Origin: Candidatus Falkowbacteria bacterium CG1_02_41_21 | GTDB taxonomy: Bacteria > Patescibacteriota > Patescibacteriia > Patescibacteriales > UBA12465 | Assembly (NCBI GenBank): GCA_001871235.1 | Contig: MNUV01000009.1 | Location: 1-22,389 of the forward strand | Direction of reading: 5' to 3' | Length of the DNA stretch: 22,389 nucleotides | In this document: piece after piece, positions 1-6,100 of the stretch | How positions within the stretch are numbered: the first letter of the stretch is position 1 | Layout: the number at the start of each line of letters is the position of its first letter | Position numbers and translations under genes: made by a program | The notes under the pieces: generated by a model | What the model was told of the DNA's origin: nothing | The model's database searches: none | The model's input: the letters and a program-made list of their open reading frames with translations, nothing else

Positions 1-10
1 TGGATTCGGT

Positions 11-34
11 GGCGAGCAACCGTAATCGCTCGCC
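11..34. other. Perfect 7-bp inverted repeat at left edge
   Basis: GGCGAGC and GCTCGCC flank a 10-base spacer (18-27). Outer GGTG (8-11) and CACC (39-42) could add a second stem. No T-tract follows on either strand, so it does not look like an intrinsic terminator. It lies downstream of the 220-aa gene's terminator and could be part of the leader of the next minus-strand gene, which lies outside the window. No ORF is visible in 1-74. Confidence 0.4.
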
Positions 35-74
35 TATTCACCTAATACCAATAACAGTATACCTGGTTTTGGCC

Positions 75-113
75 AAAAAAATAAGCCCCATTCCGATTAC
101 TCGAAATAGGGCT
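75..113 (-). terminator. Intrinsic terminator of the 220-aa gene
   Basis: Read on the minus strand, 113-101 pairs with 96-84 over 13 consecutive positions (two of them G-U) around the tetraloop GTAA, followed by TATTTTTTT. It lies 37 bases after the stop codon of the 220-aa gene. It is the strongest terminator-like hairpin in the window. Confidence 0.8.
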
Positions 114-115
114 AG

Positions 116-141
116 AGGACTGAAGTCAAAGGACTGGAGTC
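116..141. repeat. Imperfect 14-bp tandem repeat after the stop codon
   Basis: AGGACTGAAGTC (116-127) and AGGACTGGAGTC (130-141) match at 11 of 12 bases with a 14-base period. The core AGGACT occurs a third time at 160-165 inside the end of the coding region. The second unit also contains a small inverted repeat, GGACT/AGTCC (131-142). The function is unknown. Confidence 0.5.
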
Positions 142-150
142 CAAATAATA

Positions 151-813
151 TTAGCACTGAGGACTAACTTGCGAGACGACGAAAGCGAATCCAACAGTCT
201 GATCCCACCGATAGCTAGGATTATCATAGTAGGTATAGAGCCACCGACCATCGCCACCACGGTCCACACCCAGCAAGCCCAAACCGCCGCCAGAATTCTT
301 AATCGGTTCGTGCATCGTTACGATATAAACGAGACCCATAGCCTCTAGCTCTTTGTCGGGGAACATTTCACGGATAAGGCAGGCCACTTCGGCGTTAGGT
401 TTGGTTAACTGGCGGCTATCAGCGGCAGCGCGAATTTTTTTAGTAATCCGGTCGCTATCGTTAAATAACATGCCCTTAAGCACGGCGATTTCTGTAGTTA
501 CACCCCCGGTTGGCTTGAAATCGGCCGAACGAAGTAAGCTTTTGGCATAATTTCCCACTTGGAAATTATTTTTTTCTAAACGTGCAATCCATTCTTCTCC
601 GGTAGTCCCGTCGGATGTGACAGTGAAATAAATCACGCCATCCCGTTCACGGAAACGACAAGCCGGTCTGGAAACCACACACTCACCGGAATTAACAAGT
701 CTTACGGCCTCAATGGGATCATCAACGCCAAGTTGACGCATAATGTTTTTAACGAGAGCGTTTAATGTTCCGCCGGTTAAGTCACTAGTTGCAAAATCTT
801 TTTTATCATTCAT
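151..813 (-). CDS. Hypothetical protein of a Parcubacteria-type family with a possibly variable C-terminus
   Basis: A 220-aa soluble protein with no signal peptide or membrane segment. I recognise the central part (around residues 45-160, with WIARLEKNNFQVGNYAKS and KPTGGVTTEIAVLKGMLF) as a family I recall from many Parcubacteria genomes; its function is unknown to me. The C-terminal end (residues 187-220) is Gly/Trp/Tyr/Asp-rich: RWLYTYYDNPSYRWDQTVGF followed by AFVVSQ. In that tract the codons for Y193, T194, Y195, Y196, D197, N198, S200, Y201, D204, T206 and V207 are all NNY triplets reachable from AAC/AAT by changing only adenines, which recalls variable regions of diversity-generating retroelement targets (inference). 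The start is firmly set by a perfect AGGAGGT (818-824) four bases before the ATG. The gene has its own consensus promoter, a structured leader and a strong terminator, so it is monocistronic. The gene itself is near certain; the function is open. Confidence 0.85.
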   Translation of the reverse strand: MNDKKDFATSDLTGGTLNALVKNIMRQLGVDDPIEAVRLVNSGECVVSRPACRFRERDGVIYFTVTSDGTTGEEWIARLEKNNFQVGNYAKSLLRSADFKPTGGVTTEIAVLKGMLFNDSDRITKKIRAAADSRQLTKPNAEVACLIREMFPDKELEAMGLVYIVTMHEPIKNSGGGLGLLGVDRGGDGRWLYTYYDNPSYRWDQTVGFAFVVSQVSPQC

Positions 814-955
814 GATTACCTCCTGGCGCTAATTTGCGCCCTTTGATTTCTCTAATCCGAGAAGGAACCGTAACCGAAAATGGTTACAGCCAGGAAGGGC
901 CGAAAAACTCCGCCTCTTTTGGCTATAACCACAAAAAAATTGATGTTAAAGAACA
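814..955 (-). promoter_or_regulatory. Structured 5' leader with competing hairpins
   Basis: The predicted transcript starts near 953-955, giving a leader of about 140 nt. In transcript order there are four hairpins. A: 930-920 with 892-882, 11 pairs including one G-U. B: 887-882 with 875-870, perfect 6-bp stem with a 6-nt loop. C: 863-859 with 852-848, 5 bp. D: 840-836 with 829-825, GGCGC/GCGCC, directly abutting the Shine-Dalgarno at 824-818. A and B share 887-882 and cannot form together, the arrangement expected of a conformational switch. I do not recognise a known riboswitch class. The stems are seen in the sequence; regulation is inferred. Confidence 0.55.
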
Positions 956-960
956 ATAGC

Positions 961-989
961 ATTATAGCATACTATCACAATTCTGTCAA
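961..989 (-). promoter_or_regulatory. Consensus sigma70 promoter of the 220-aa gene
   Basis: On the minus strand: TTGACA (989-984), 17-base spacer, TATAAT (966-961), with TGC just before the -10, i.e. an extended -10. Both hexamers match consensus perfectly, which makes it the strongest promoter in the window. Confidence 0.85.
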
Positions 990-990
990 T

Positions 991-1026
991 AAAAAGACCT
1001 TGGGATGCTTTGTGCACACTAGGGTC
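991..1026 (-). terminator. Weak candidate terminator of the 156-aa gene
   Basis: Minus strand: GACC (1026-1023) pairs with GGTC (999-996), with a possible inner GTGC/GCAT stem, followed by TTTTT (995-991). The stem is short and bulged, so the call is tentative. The T-tract ends one base before the -35 box of the next gene. Confidence 0.4.
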
Positions 1027-1044
1027 AAATTATCAATTTAGAAA

Positions 1045-1515
1045 TTAGTCCAATAAAATAGGAGCAAAATCTCTGGAATCATAGAGGCGTTTTAAGGAAG
1101 TAAAAGCCCCTTCCCAGCGACCGCCAGAATCTTTACACCAGTAAATAAAATGAACGCAAAGGCTACTATGAGAAGGGCGACATTGGCGAAAACGATAAAC
1201 TATTCCCCAGAAAATTATTACTTTTCCTTTCCAACTGTCTGGAATAATTTCTGGATGAGCCATTAAATATTCAAAAACGGTAGAATTAAGTACTGGTTTG
1301 TCGGCTAATTCTTTGCGTAAACTATGTCCGTAAATACCATTGGCGCCATGTTTTCTTTGTTTGGCGGAACGATAAAGAAGAATTTTAGCAGGGTCAAAAG
1401 TAATAATCCCTCCTGGTCGATGCTCCTCTATTTTCCATTGATCAGCGTGATCAGGGGATATAGGTTTATGGGATACTGGAGCAACGTCGGAGTCAATTAC
1501 ATGTTTCTTTTTCAT
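1045..1515 (-). CDS. Hypothetical protein of a second Parcubacteria-type family
   Basis: 156 aa, soluble, no signal peptide. Residues around 70-105 (LADKPVLNSTVFEYLMAHPE, then IIPDSWKGKVIIFWGIVYR) match a family I recall as frequent in Parcubacteria genomes, where the C-terminal part is a Trp/Asn/Tyr/Asp-rich tail that differs strongly between copies. Here that part runs from about residue 108 (QCRPSHSSLCVHFIYW) to a tail with GGRWEGAF. It contains three Cys and is less Asn/Tyr-rich than I would expect, so it may be a diverged copy. Function unknown. The ATG at 1515 is supported by AGGAGA nine bases upstream and by an extended -10 promoter. It lies directly upstream of the 220-aa gene but has its own transcription signals. 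Confidence 0.75.
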   Translation of the reverse strand: MKKKHVIDSDVAPVSHKPISPDHADQWKIEEHRPGGIITFDPAKILLYRSAKQRKHGANGIYGHSLRKELADKPVLNSTVFEYLMAHPEIIPDSWKGKVIIFWGIVYRFRQCRPSHSSLCVHFIYWCKDSGGRWEGAFTSLKRLYDSRDFAPILLD

Positions 1516-1569
1516 TATTGGGGTCTCCTATATTTAGATGATTTTTAATGTCCTTAATTTAACTATATA

Positions 1570-1598
1570 ACTATATCACAATAATAATGTTTTGTCAA
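1570..1598 (-). promoter_or_regulatory. Promoter of the 156-aa gene
   Basis: Minus strand: TTGACA (1598-1593), 17-base spacer, TATAGT (1575-1570) preceded by TGA, i.e. an extended -10. The spacer shares ATTGTGATA with the promoter of the neighbouring 220-aa gene. The -35 box begins about five bases after the terminator T-tract of the upstream sugar-nucleotide gene. Confidence 0.75.
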
Positions 1599-1602
1599 CG
1601 GC

Positions 1603-1634
1603 CAATCAAAAACACCAGTATTTACCTGGTGTTT
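1603..1634 (-). terminator. Intrinsic terminator of the UXS-like gene
   Basis: AAACACCAG (minus strand, 1634-1626) pairs perfectly over 9 bp with CTGGTGTTT (1618-1610) around a 7-base loop and runs into TTTTTGATTG. It lies 16 bases after the stop codon of the nucleotide-sugar gene. Confidence 0.75.
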
Positions 1635-1650
1635 CTTATATATCTAGTAT

Positions 1651-2682
1651 CTATTGACCATTATACCCCAATCCCTTCAATTGTTTCTTAGCCTGGAGAT
1701 CAAAAATGGTTTTCTTCAATCCGTTCTTGAGGGTCACGACCGGCATCCATCCCAAGTCATTCTTGGCCTGAAAAATATCGGGTAAAGGCAACTCGCTCAT
1801 AAACAAAGTACGCTCTTTAAATATCACCTTAGAATTAACGGCTCCGGCCTCTTCAATAATGATCCGACAAACATCGGAGACTTTGATATTCTCGTCGGAC
1901 CCGATATTAATCGGACCGGTGAGCGGCGAGTTCATTAATTTAAAAGCGGCATCCACGGCATCGGTCACATAGCAGAATGAAGAGGAAAAATTCTCATCGC
2001 CCAATACGGTGAGATCCTCATTGTTCAAAGCATCATTGACGAAATCCGGAATCATCTGGTCGTCGTTTAATATCATCCGCGGTCCATAGGTGCGGAAGAT
2101 GCGCATAATTTTGGTATCAACGTTAAAGAGACGGCGATAATCGGATACCATAGTTTCGGCAAAACGCTTCCCTTCGTCATAGCAAGCCCGCTCAGATAAA
2201 TGATTTAATCTTCCGAGATAGTCTTCTTTAATATTTCCAACATTTTCATTCAAATTCTTCGGTCCATAAACCACCGAGGAAGAAAAATGGAGAAACTTAG
2301 CCTCGTACTTGACGGCAAAGTCCAGCGCATTTTTGATACCCAAAGAATTGGCGAGTAGAGTGGCGTAACAATTTTCGGTAAAATGACGCGGCGAAGTCGG
2401 ACAAGCCAGGTGATAGATTTCTTGGATGCCCTGAAAAGCGATTTTAAATTTTTTCAGTTCCGGCAAACTGGCCAAATCTAAAGGCTCGCTGATATCGTGA
2501 TTGATAAAAACGAAATTAGGATTGGGCAATAAATGCTCAATATTGGTGGCCGAGCTGGTCACAAAATTATCCAAACAGATAACTTTGCACTCCTTAACCA
2601 ATTCATCGCATAAATGGGAACCGATAAAACCGGCCCCGCCGGTCACTAGCACATTACGCTTATCAAATATAACTTTTGGCAT
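1651..2682 (-). CDS. NAD-dependent nucleotide-sugar epimerase/dehydratase, UDP-glucuronate decarboxylase-like
   Basis: A 343-aa extended short-chain dehydrogenase. The Rossmann signature GGAGFIG is at residues 15-21, an acidic end of beta2 is at LDNF (38-40), the catalytic Ser is in FSSSVVYG (133-140), and the Tyr-Lys pair is Y168-xxx-K172 in YDEGKRFAE. The strings CPTSPRHFTENCYATLLANS and RIFRTYGPRM are typical of UDP-xylose synthase (UXS), which converts UDP-glucuronate to UDP-xylose with bound NAD. The substrate cannot be fixed from sequence; a dTDP-glucose 4,6-dehydratase-like role is the main alternative. It is cytoplasmic. It follows the secreted protease after 28 bases and ends with its own terminator. 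No clear Shine-Dalgarno precedes the ATG. A role in surface glycan synthesis fits the GT4 and RmlC-like genes nearby. Confidence 0.85.
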   Translation of the reverse strand: MPKVIFDKRNVLVTGGAGFIGSHLCDELVKECKVICLDNFVTSSATNIEHLLPNPNFVFINHDISEPLDLASLPELKKFKIAFQGIQEIYHLACPTSPRHFTENCYATLLANSLGIKNALDFAVKYEAKFLHFSSSVVYGPKNLNENVGNIKEDYLGRLNHLSERACYDEGKRFAETMVSDYRRLFNVDTKIMRIFRTYGPRMILNDDQMIPDFVNDALNNEDLTVLGDENFSSSFCYVTDAVDAAFKLMNSPLTGPINIGSDENIKVSDVCRIIIEEAGAVNSKVIFKERTLFMSELPLPDIFQAKNDLGWMPVVTLKNGLKKTIFDLQAKKQLKGLGYNGQ

Positions 2683-2710
2683 ATAGATTGGATTATAGGA
2701 TAATTATAAC

Positions 2711-4789
2711 CTAATTATCCATTAAAATAAAGCCCACGCTGACCCCTTTATTAAAAGTGTCCGCGTAAGCATAAAATGACTCTAAAATCTCGCCGGCGGA
2801 AGAAAAAACCCGCACATGCGGGGCTCCTCCCGGACCGGCCCCGGTAATAATCTCGGCCGAGCCGTCATTGTTAACATCACCGGCGGCCAAACTCACGCCG
2901 TTTTTAAATTTATTATCATAGGCCATAAACTGTTTTTTTAAGCGGCCATAATTATCAAAAATCTTAACCAGCGGGCTGGAACCTTCCTGCGGCGCCACAA
3001 TAATTTCCGATTTATTCCGTTCAAAGCGACCGTCAATATTAGCTACCGCCAAATTAACTCCGCCTTTGAAATTCTGATCATAAACCATAAATTGGCTCTG
3101 CAATTTTCCTTGACCGCTCCAAATGCGCAAATGCGGACCACCGCCCGACCCCGGAGTAGTTATGATCTCGGCCAAACCGTCACCGCTCACATCGCCGACG
3201 GCGACATTCACGCCGCCTTTAAATTTTTGATCGTAAGCCAAAAATTGTTTTTTGAGCTTTCCTTTATAATCAAAGATCTTGACTAGCGGTTCGGCGCCAA
3301 AACCGGGCGCCGTAATAATTTCATTTTTCAAGTCACCGTCAACATCCCCGACGGCGATATTCACGCCGGCTTTTGATTTCAAATCATAAGCCATAAATTG
3401 GCTCTGCAATTTTCCTTTAACATCAAAAACCCTAACGAGCGGCTGGCCGGAGAAACCGTTGGCGACAATTATATCGCTCACGCTATTGCCGGTCACATCG
3501 CCACTCCCAAATTTCAAACCTTCCTTATATTTATTGTTATCCGCTAAAAATTCTTTAAAAAGATTACTTGGGGGCGACAAAATCTGAATCTTGTTCTGGT
3601 GCTCTTCCGTATTTCTGAACTTAGCCGAATAACTGGCCCAATAAGGCGACAGCAGCAAGCGGCCGGAATGATCATTTAATTTTTCTTCGGCCCAATTGAC
3701 CGCCCCGGACATATTTAAACGTCCCACGCCCAATTGACCGATATAGTTGGGATTAACATTATTGATATTGTCCGTACTGCGCAGTAAAATATTAGTAATT
3801 TCATCACGGGTTAAATTAGGATTAACTTCTTTAATCAAGGCCAAAGTGCCGGAGACGAGCGGCGTAGCCATGGAAGTTCCCGACCAATAGCCGCCAAAAT
3901 ATTGATTATACTCTTCACCGGCAAACGGATTATAAGTAACGGTGCTAAAAAAACTGACACCGGGGGCCGAGATATCAATACAGCTGGAACCATAACTGGA
4001 AAAAATGGCTTTCTGATCCATAGTATCGGTCGCCGCCACTCCAATCACTAAATTTTCACCATTGTCGCCGTCATAGCAAGCGGGGTAAAGCGGAGTCTTA
4101 TCAATATTAACCCCGTGATTCTCGCTTTGATCATTTCCGGCCGCCGCCACTACGATCACTTCGGCCCGATAAGCCCGCTCCAAAGCCTCTTTCAGGCCTT
4201 CGCTATAGCTAGAACCGGTAAAACTTAAATTAATAATATCCGCACCGTTGTTGGTAGCATAATCTATGGCCCGAATAACATCGCTCATTCGACCATTGCC
4301 GCTATCATCCAGCGCCTTTAAAGCCATAATTTCAGACTTCCAAGTAACTCCCGCCACCCCCCTATTATTATTACCGGCAGCGCCGATAATCCCGGCCACC
4401 ATCGTGCCATGGGAAACGCCGGAGTTATTAAACCCGGCCGAAAATTTAGGTGAGGGATCCGGCACATTAGCCACAAAATCCCACCCGTTAACATCATCGA
4501 TAAAACCATTGTGATCGTCATCAATACCATTCCCCGCAATTTCATCTTTATTAATATAAATATTTCCGGCTAAATCGGGATGAATGATCTGAATGCCGGA
4601 ATCAATGATAGCAATAACGATATTAGGGCTGGAATTAATTTTCTCCCAAGCTTCGTTAGCCTTGATTCTCTCTAAATACCATTGATTGTAATAATAAGTA
4701 TCATTGGGAATAAAAGAGGCCCCGGCCATCTGAAGCGGCAGGGCTAATAATAACACTGCTATTAAAATTTGACTGATTTTTTTAAACAT
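2711..4789 (-). CDS. Secreted subtilisin-like (S8) serine protease with C-terminal FG-GAP-like repeats
   Basis: 692 aa. A Sec signal peptide covers about residues 1-25 (hydrophobic ILIAVLLLALPLQMAGA). The S8 catalytic domain spans roughly 35-370, with Asp63 (IAIIDSG), His127 (GVSHGTMVAGIIG), oxyanion Asn219 (AAAGND) and Ser306 (SGTSMATPLVSG), so the triad is complete. A linker (370-420) leads to five repeats of about 51 residues (421-690) with GDVxGD-type Ca-binding-like loops and a PHVRVF/PLVKIF strand, resembling FG-GAP/VCBS beta-propeller blades. There is no long prodomain between signal peptide and catalytic domain, and no LPXTG, transmembrane or other obvious anchor at the C-terminus. 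It is probably exported and acts at the surface or outside the cell; the substrate is unknown. GGGAG lies upstream of the ATG. It stands between two terminator-bounded units. Confidence 0.92.
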   Translation of the reverse strand: MFKKISQILIAVLLLALPLQMAGASFIPNDTYYYNQWYLERIKANEAWEKINSSPNIVIAIIDSGIQIIHPDLAGNIYINKDEIAGNGIDDDHNGFIDDVNGWDFVANVPDPSPKFSAGFNNSGVSHGTMVAGIIGAAGNNNRGVAGVTWKSEIMALKALDDSGNGRMSDVIRAIDYATNNGADIINLSFTGSSYSEGLKEALERAYRAEVIVVAAAGNDQSENHGVNIDKTPLYPACYDGDNGENLVIGVAATDTMDQKAIFSSYGSSCIDISAPGVSFFSTVTYNPFAGEEYNQYFGGYWSGTSMATPLVSGTLALIKEVNPNLTRDEITNILLRSTDNINNVNPNYIGQLGVGRLNMSGAVNWAEEKLNDHSGRLLLSPYWASYSAKFRNTEEHQNKIQILSPPSNLFKEFLADNNKYKEGLKFGSGDVTGNSVSDIIVANGFSGQPLVRVFDVKGKLQSQFMAYDLKSKAGVNIAVGDVDGDLKNEIITAPGFGAEPLVKIFDYKGKLKKQFLAYDQKFKGGVNVAVGDVSGDGLAEIITTPGSGGGPHLRIWSGQGKLQSQFMVYDQNFKGGVNLAVANIDGRFERNKSEIIVAPQEGSSPLVKIFDNYGRLKKQFMAYDNKFKNGVSLAAGDVNNDGSAEIITGAGPGGAPHVRVFSSAGEILESFYAYADTFNKGVSVGFILMDN
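2720..3529 (-). repeat. Five tandem FG-GAP-like blades within the S8 protease
   Basis: Blades begin near residues 422, 473, 525, 576 and 630 of the protease; the fourth carries a three-residue insertion (RFERNK region). Blades 1 and 3 share KLQSQFM[AV]YD while 2 and 4 share [KR]LKKQF[LM]AYD, giving an alternating A-B-A-B pattern. At DNA level an identical 27-base stretch at 3085-3111 and 3391-3417 lies exactly 306 bases (two 51-codon blades) apart. Confidence 0.8.
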
Positions 4790-4828
4790 ATTACTCCCAT
4801 TCTAACATACCACAGCGCCTAAAGGCAA

Positions 4829-4857
4829 ATTAAAAAATGCCCGAAAGACTGGCATTT
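4829..4857 (-). terminator. Intrinsic terminator of the mreB2-GT4 unit
   Basis: Minus strand: AAATGCC (4857-4851) pairs with GGCATTT (4841-4835) across a 9-base loop, followed by a run of T. It lies 21 bases after the glycosyltransferase stop codon. Confidence 0.75.
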
Positions 4858-4878
4858 ATTCTGGATTTTACTAATTTT

Positions 4879-6096
4879 CTAAAGACTCTTAATTTCCCTC
4901 AAAGTTTCTTCGGCGCATTTTCTCCAACTGAATTGTTGCGCTTGAACCAAACCGCTCTGGGCTAATTTAGCCCGAAGATTGGCATCGGTTAATATTACCT
5001 TTAACTTCTCCGCCATATCTTCTTTGTCGTCTTTATCAAAATAAATTGTCGCTTCCCCGGCCACTTCTCGCAGTACCGGAATATCCGAAACGGCGGTCGG
5101 TAAACCGCAGGCCAAAGCTTGAATCACCGGAATGCCGAAACCTTCGCGGCGGGAAGGAAACACGAAAGCCAAAGCGCCATTATAGATAACGGGCAAATCC
5201 GCCTCCGCCACCCAACCCAACATCATCACTTCCGAATTTAAATTATATTCTTCAATGATATATTTAATCTCATCGTAACCGAAACCGGCATGTCCGATTA
5301 AAACTAATTTAGTCTTGATCTCCGGATGATTCTCTTTGAGAAGGGCCAGAGCTTCAATCAGCATCGGAATATTTTTTTTCTTTTCCAACCGTCCAACTGA
5401 AAGCAGATACGGGAAATTCAAACCATACTTATCCAACACTTTATCAATTTTTGTCTGATCTTCAATTTTTTTATAGAATGAATCGTCATAACCATTGTGA
5501 ATTACCACTACCTTATCCGGATTAACTTTGTAAACATCCACAATTTCTTTCTTGGTGTTATGAGAAACAGTGATAACTTTTTTGGCGTGACGCAAAGCAT
5601 AATGGGTCGACCAATCCAAATAAGCGGTAGCATCATATTTAAAACCCTTACCGGATAAAAATAAAATATGTTTGATGACAAAAATAATTAAAATCCGAAG
5701 AAATCGTTGGCCGCGGTCAACGGTTTCTTCGGCGTAAACATTTTTTTCCATTTTAAAAGCAATGTCATGAATGGTAGTAATGGTGCGCCACGGATGAATT
5801 AGCGGAATGGCATGAGCCGGCACAAATAAAACTCGCGGCCGCCGCCAAAACATTTCCATAGTTAACCGGCCTAAAGTCCAAAAATATTGCCAAGGCCATT
5901 TCAGATAACGACCCGTAAAATTAGGATGAGCATCAATAATCGCCTTTAAGTCATCAGAAAAAGGGCGATCAGAATAAAGAATATATTTATTTTTCTTATC
6001 AATGGCCGCAAAATTCTTAATCAAATAATAGGAATACCACTCGGTTCCCGTCTTGAAAGCACGATTAGCTCTGGAAGCGTCAATGCCAATAGTCAT
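4879..6096 (-). CDS. GT4-family glycosyltransferase
   Basis: 405 aa, GT-B fold. The N-terminal acceptor domain contains GTEWYSYYL (17-25) and THxxVSHNTKKEI-like text (TVSHNTKKEI, 176-185). The C-terminal Rossmann domain begins near 230 with LLSVGRLEKKKN and ends with the nucleotide-sugar site FPSRREGFGIPVIQALACG (313-331). The usual E-x7-E motif reads E318-x7-Q326, so the second Glu is Gln; this variant occurs in functional GT4 enzymes as far as I recall. There is no signal peptide; a hydrophobic stretch at 135-148 may allow membrane association. It would transfer a sugar from a nucleotide donor to a lipid, glycan or protein acceptor; specificity is unknown. It starts four bases after mreB2 stops (TAA-TTTT-ATG), without a Shine-Dalgarno, so it is probably translationally coupled to that gene. 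Confidence 0.88.
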   Translation of the reverse strand: MTIGIDASRANRAFKTGTEWYSYYLIKNFAAIDKKNKYILYSDRPFSDDLKAIIDAHPNFTGRYLKWPWQYFWTLGRLTMEMFWRRPRVLFVPAHAIPLIHPWRTITTIHDIAFKMEKNVYAEETVDRGQRFLRILIIFVIKHILFLSGKGFKYDATAYLDWSTHYALRHAKKVITVSHNTKKEIVDVYKVNPDKVVVIHNGYDDSFYKKIEDQTKIDKVLDKYGLNFPYLLSVGRLEKKKNIPMLIEALALLKENHPEIKTKLVLIGHAGFGYDEIKYIIEEYNLNSEVMMLGWVAEADLPVIYNGALAFVFPSRREGFGIPVIQALACGLPTAVSDIPVLREVAGEATIYFDKDDKEDMAEKLKVILTDANLRAKLAQSGLVQAQQFSWRKCAEETLREIKSL

Positions 6097-6100
6097 AAAA

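Noticed and set aside
1..60. tRNA-like look of the left edge (a CCA on the minus strand and a GC-rich stem)
   Set aside because: No T-arm consensus and no cloverleaf could be built; the stem is a simple inverted repeat.
1..1600. Template repeat or reverse transcriptase for a retroelement
   Set aside because: Reading both strands by eye I saw no second copy of the 193-237 tract and no RT motif (YxDD) in any frame; if present they are outside the window.
2692..2708. Two TATAAT-like boxes before the UXS-like gene
   Set aside because: No acceptable -35 at 16-18 bases for either one; the region is simply AT-rich.
2711..2800. Sortase-type or membrane anchor at the protease C-terminus
   Set aside because: No LPXTG, hydrophobic helix or basic tail; the protein ends within the fifth repeat.
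3835..4545. Minus-strand frames at 3835-4044 and 4318-4545 inside the S8 protease
   Set aside because: They overlap the catalytic domain in a different frame and show no family features.
4799..4829. Possible promoter of the S8 protease (TTGCCT-N18-TAGAAT with TGT before the -10)
   Set aside because: The spacing to the ATG would leave a leader of only about three bases and put GGGAG outside the transcript, so I did not list it; a near-leaderless transcript remains possible.
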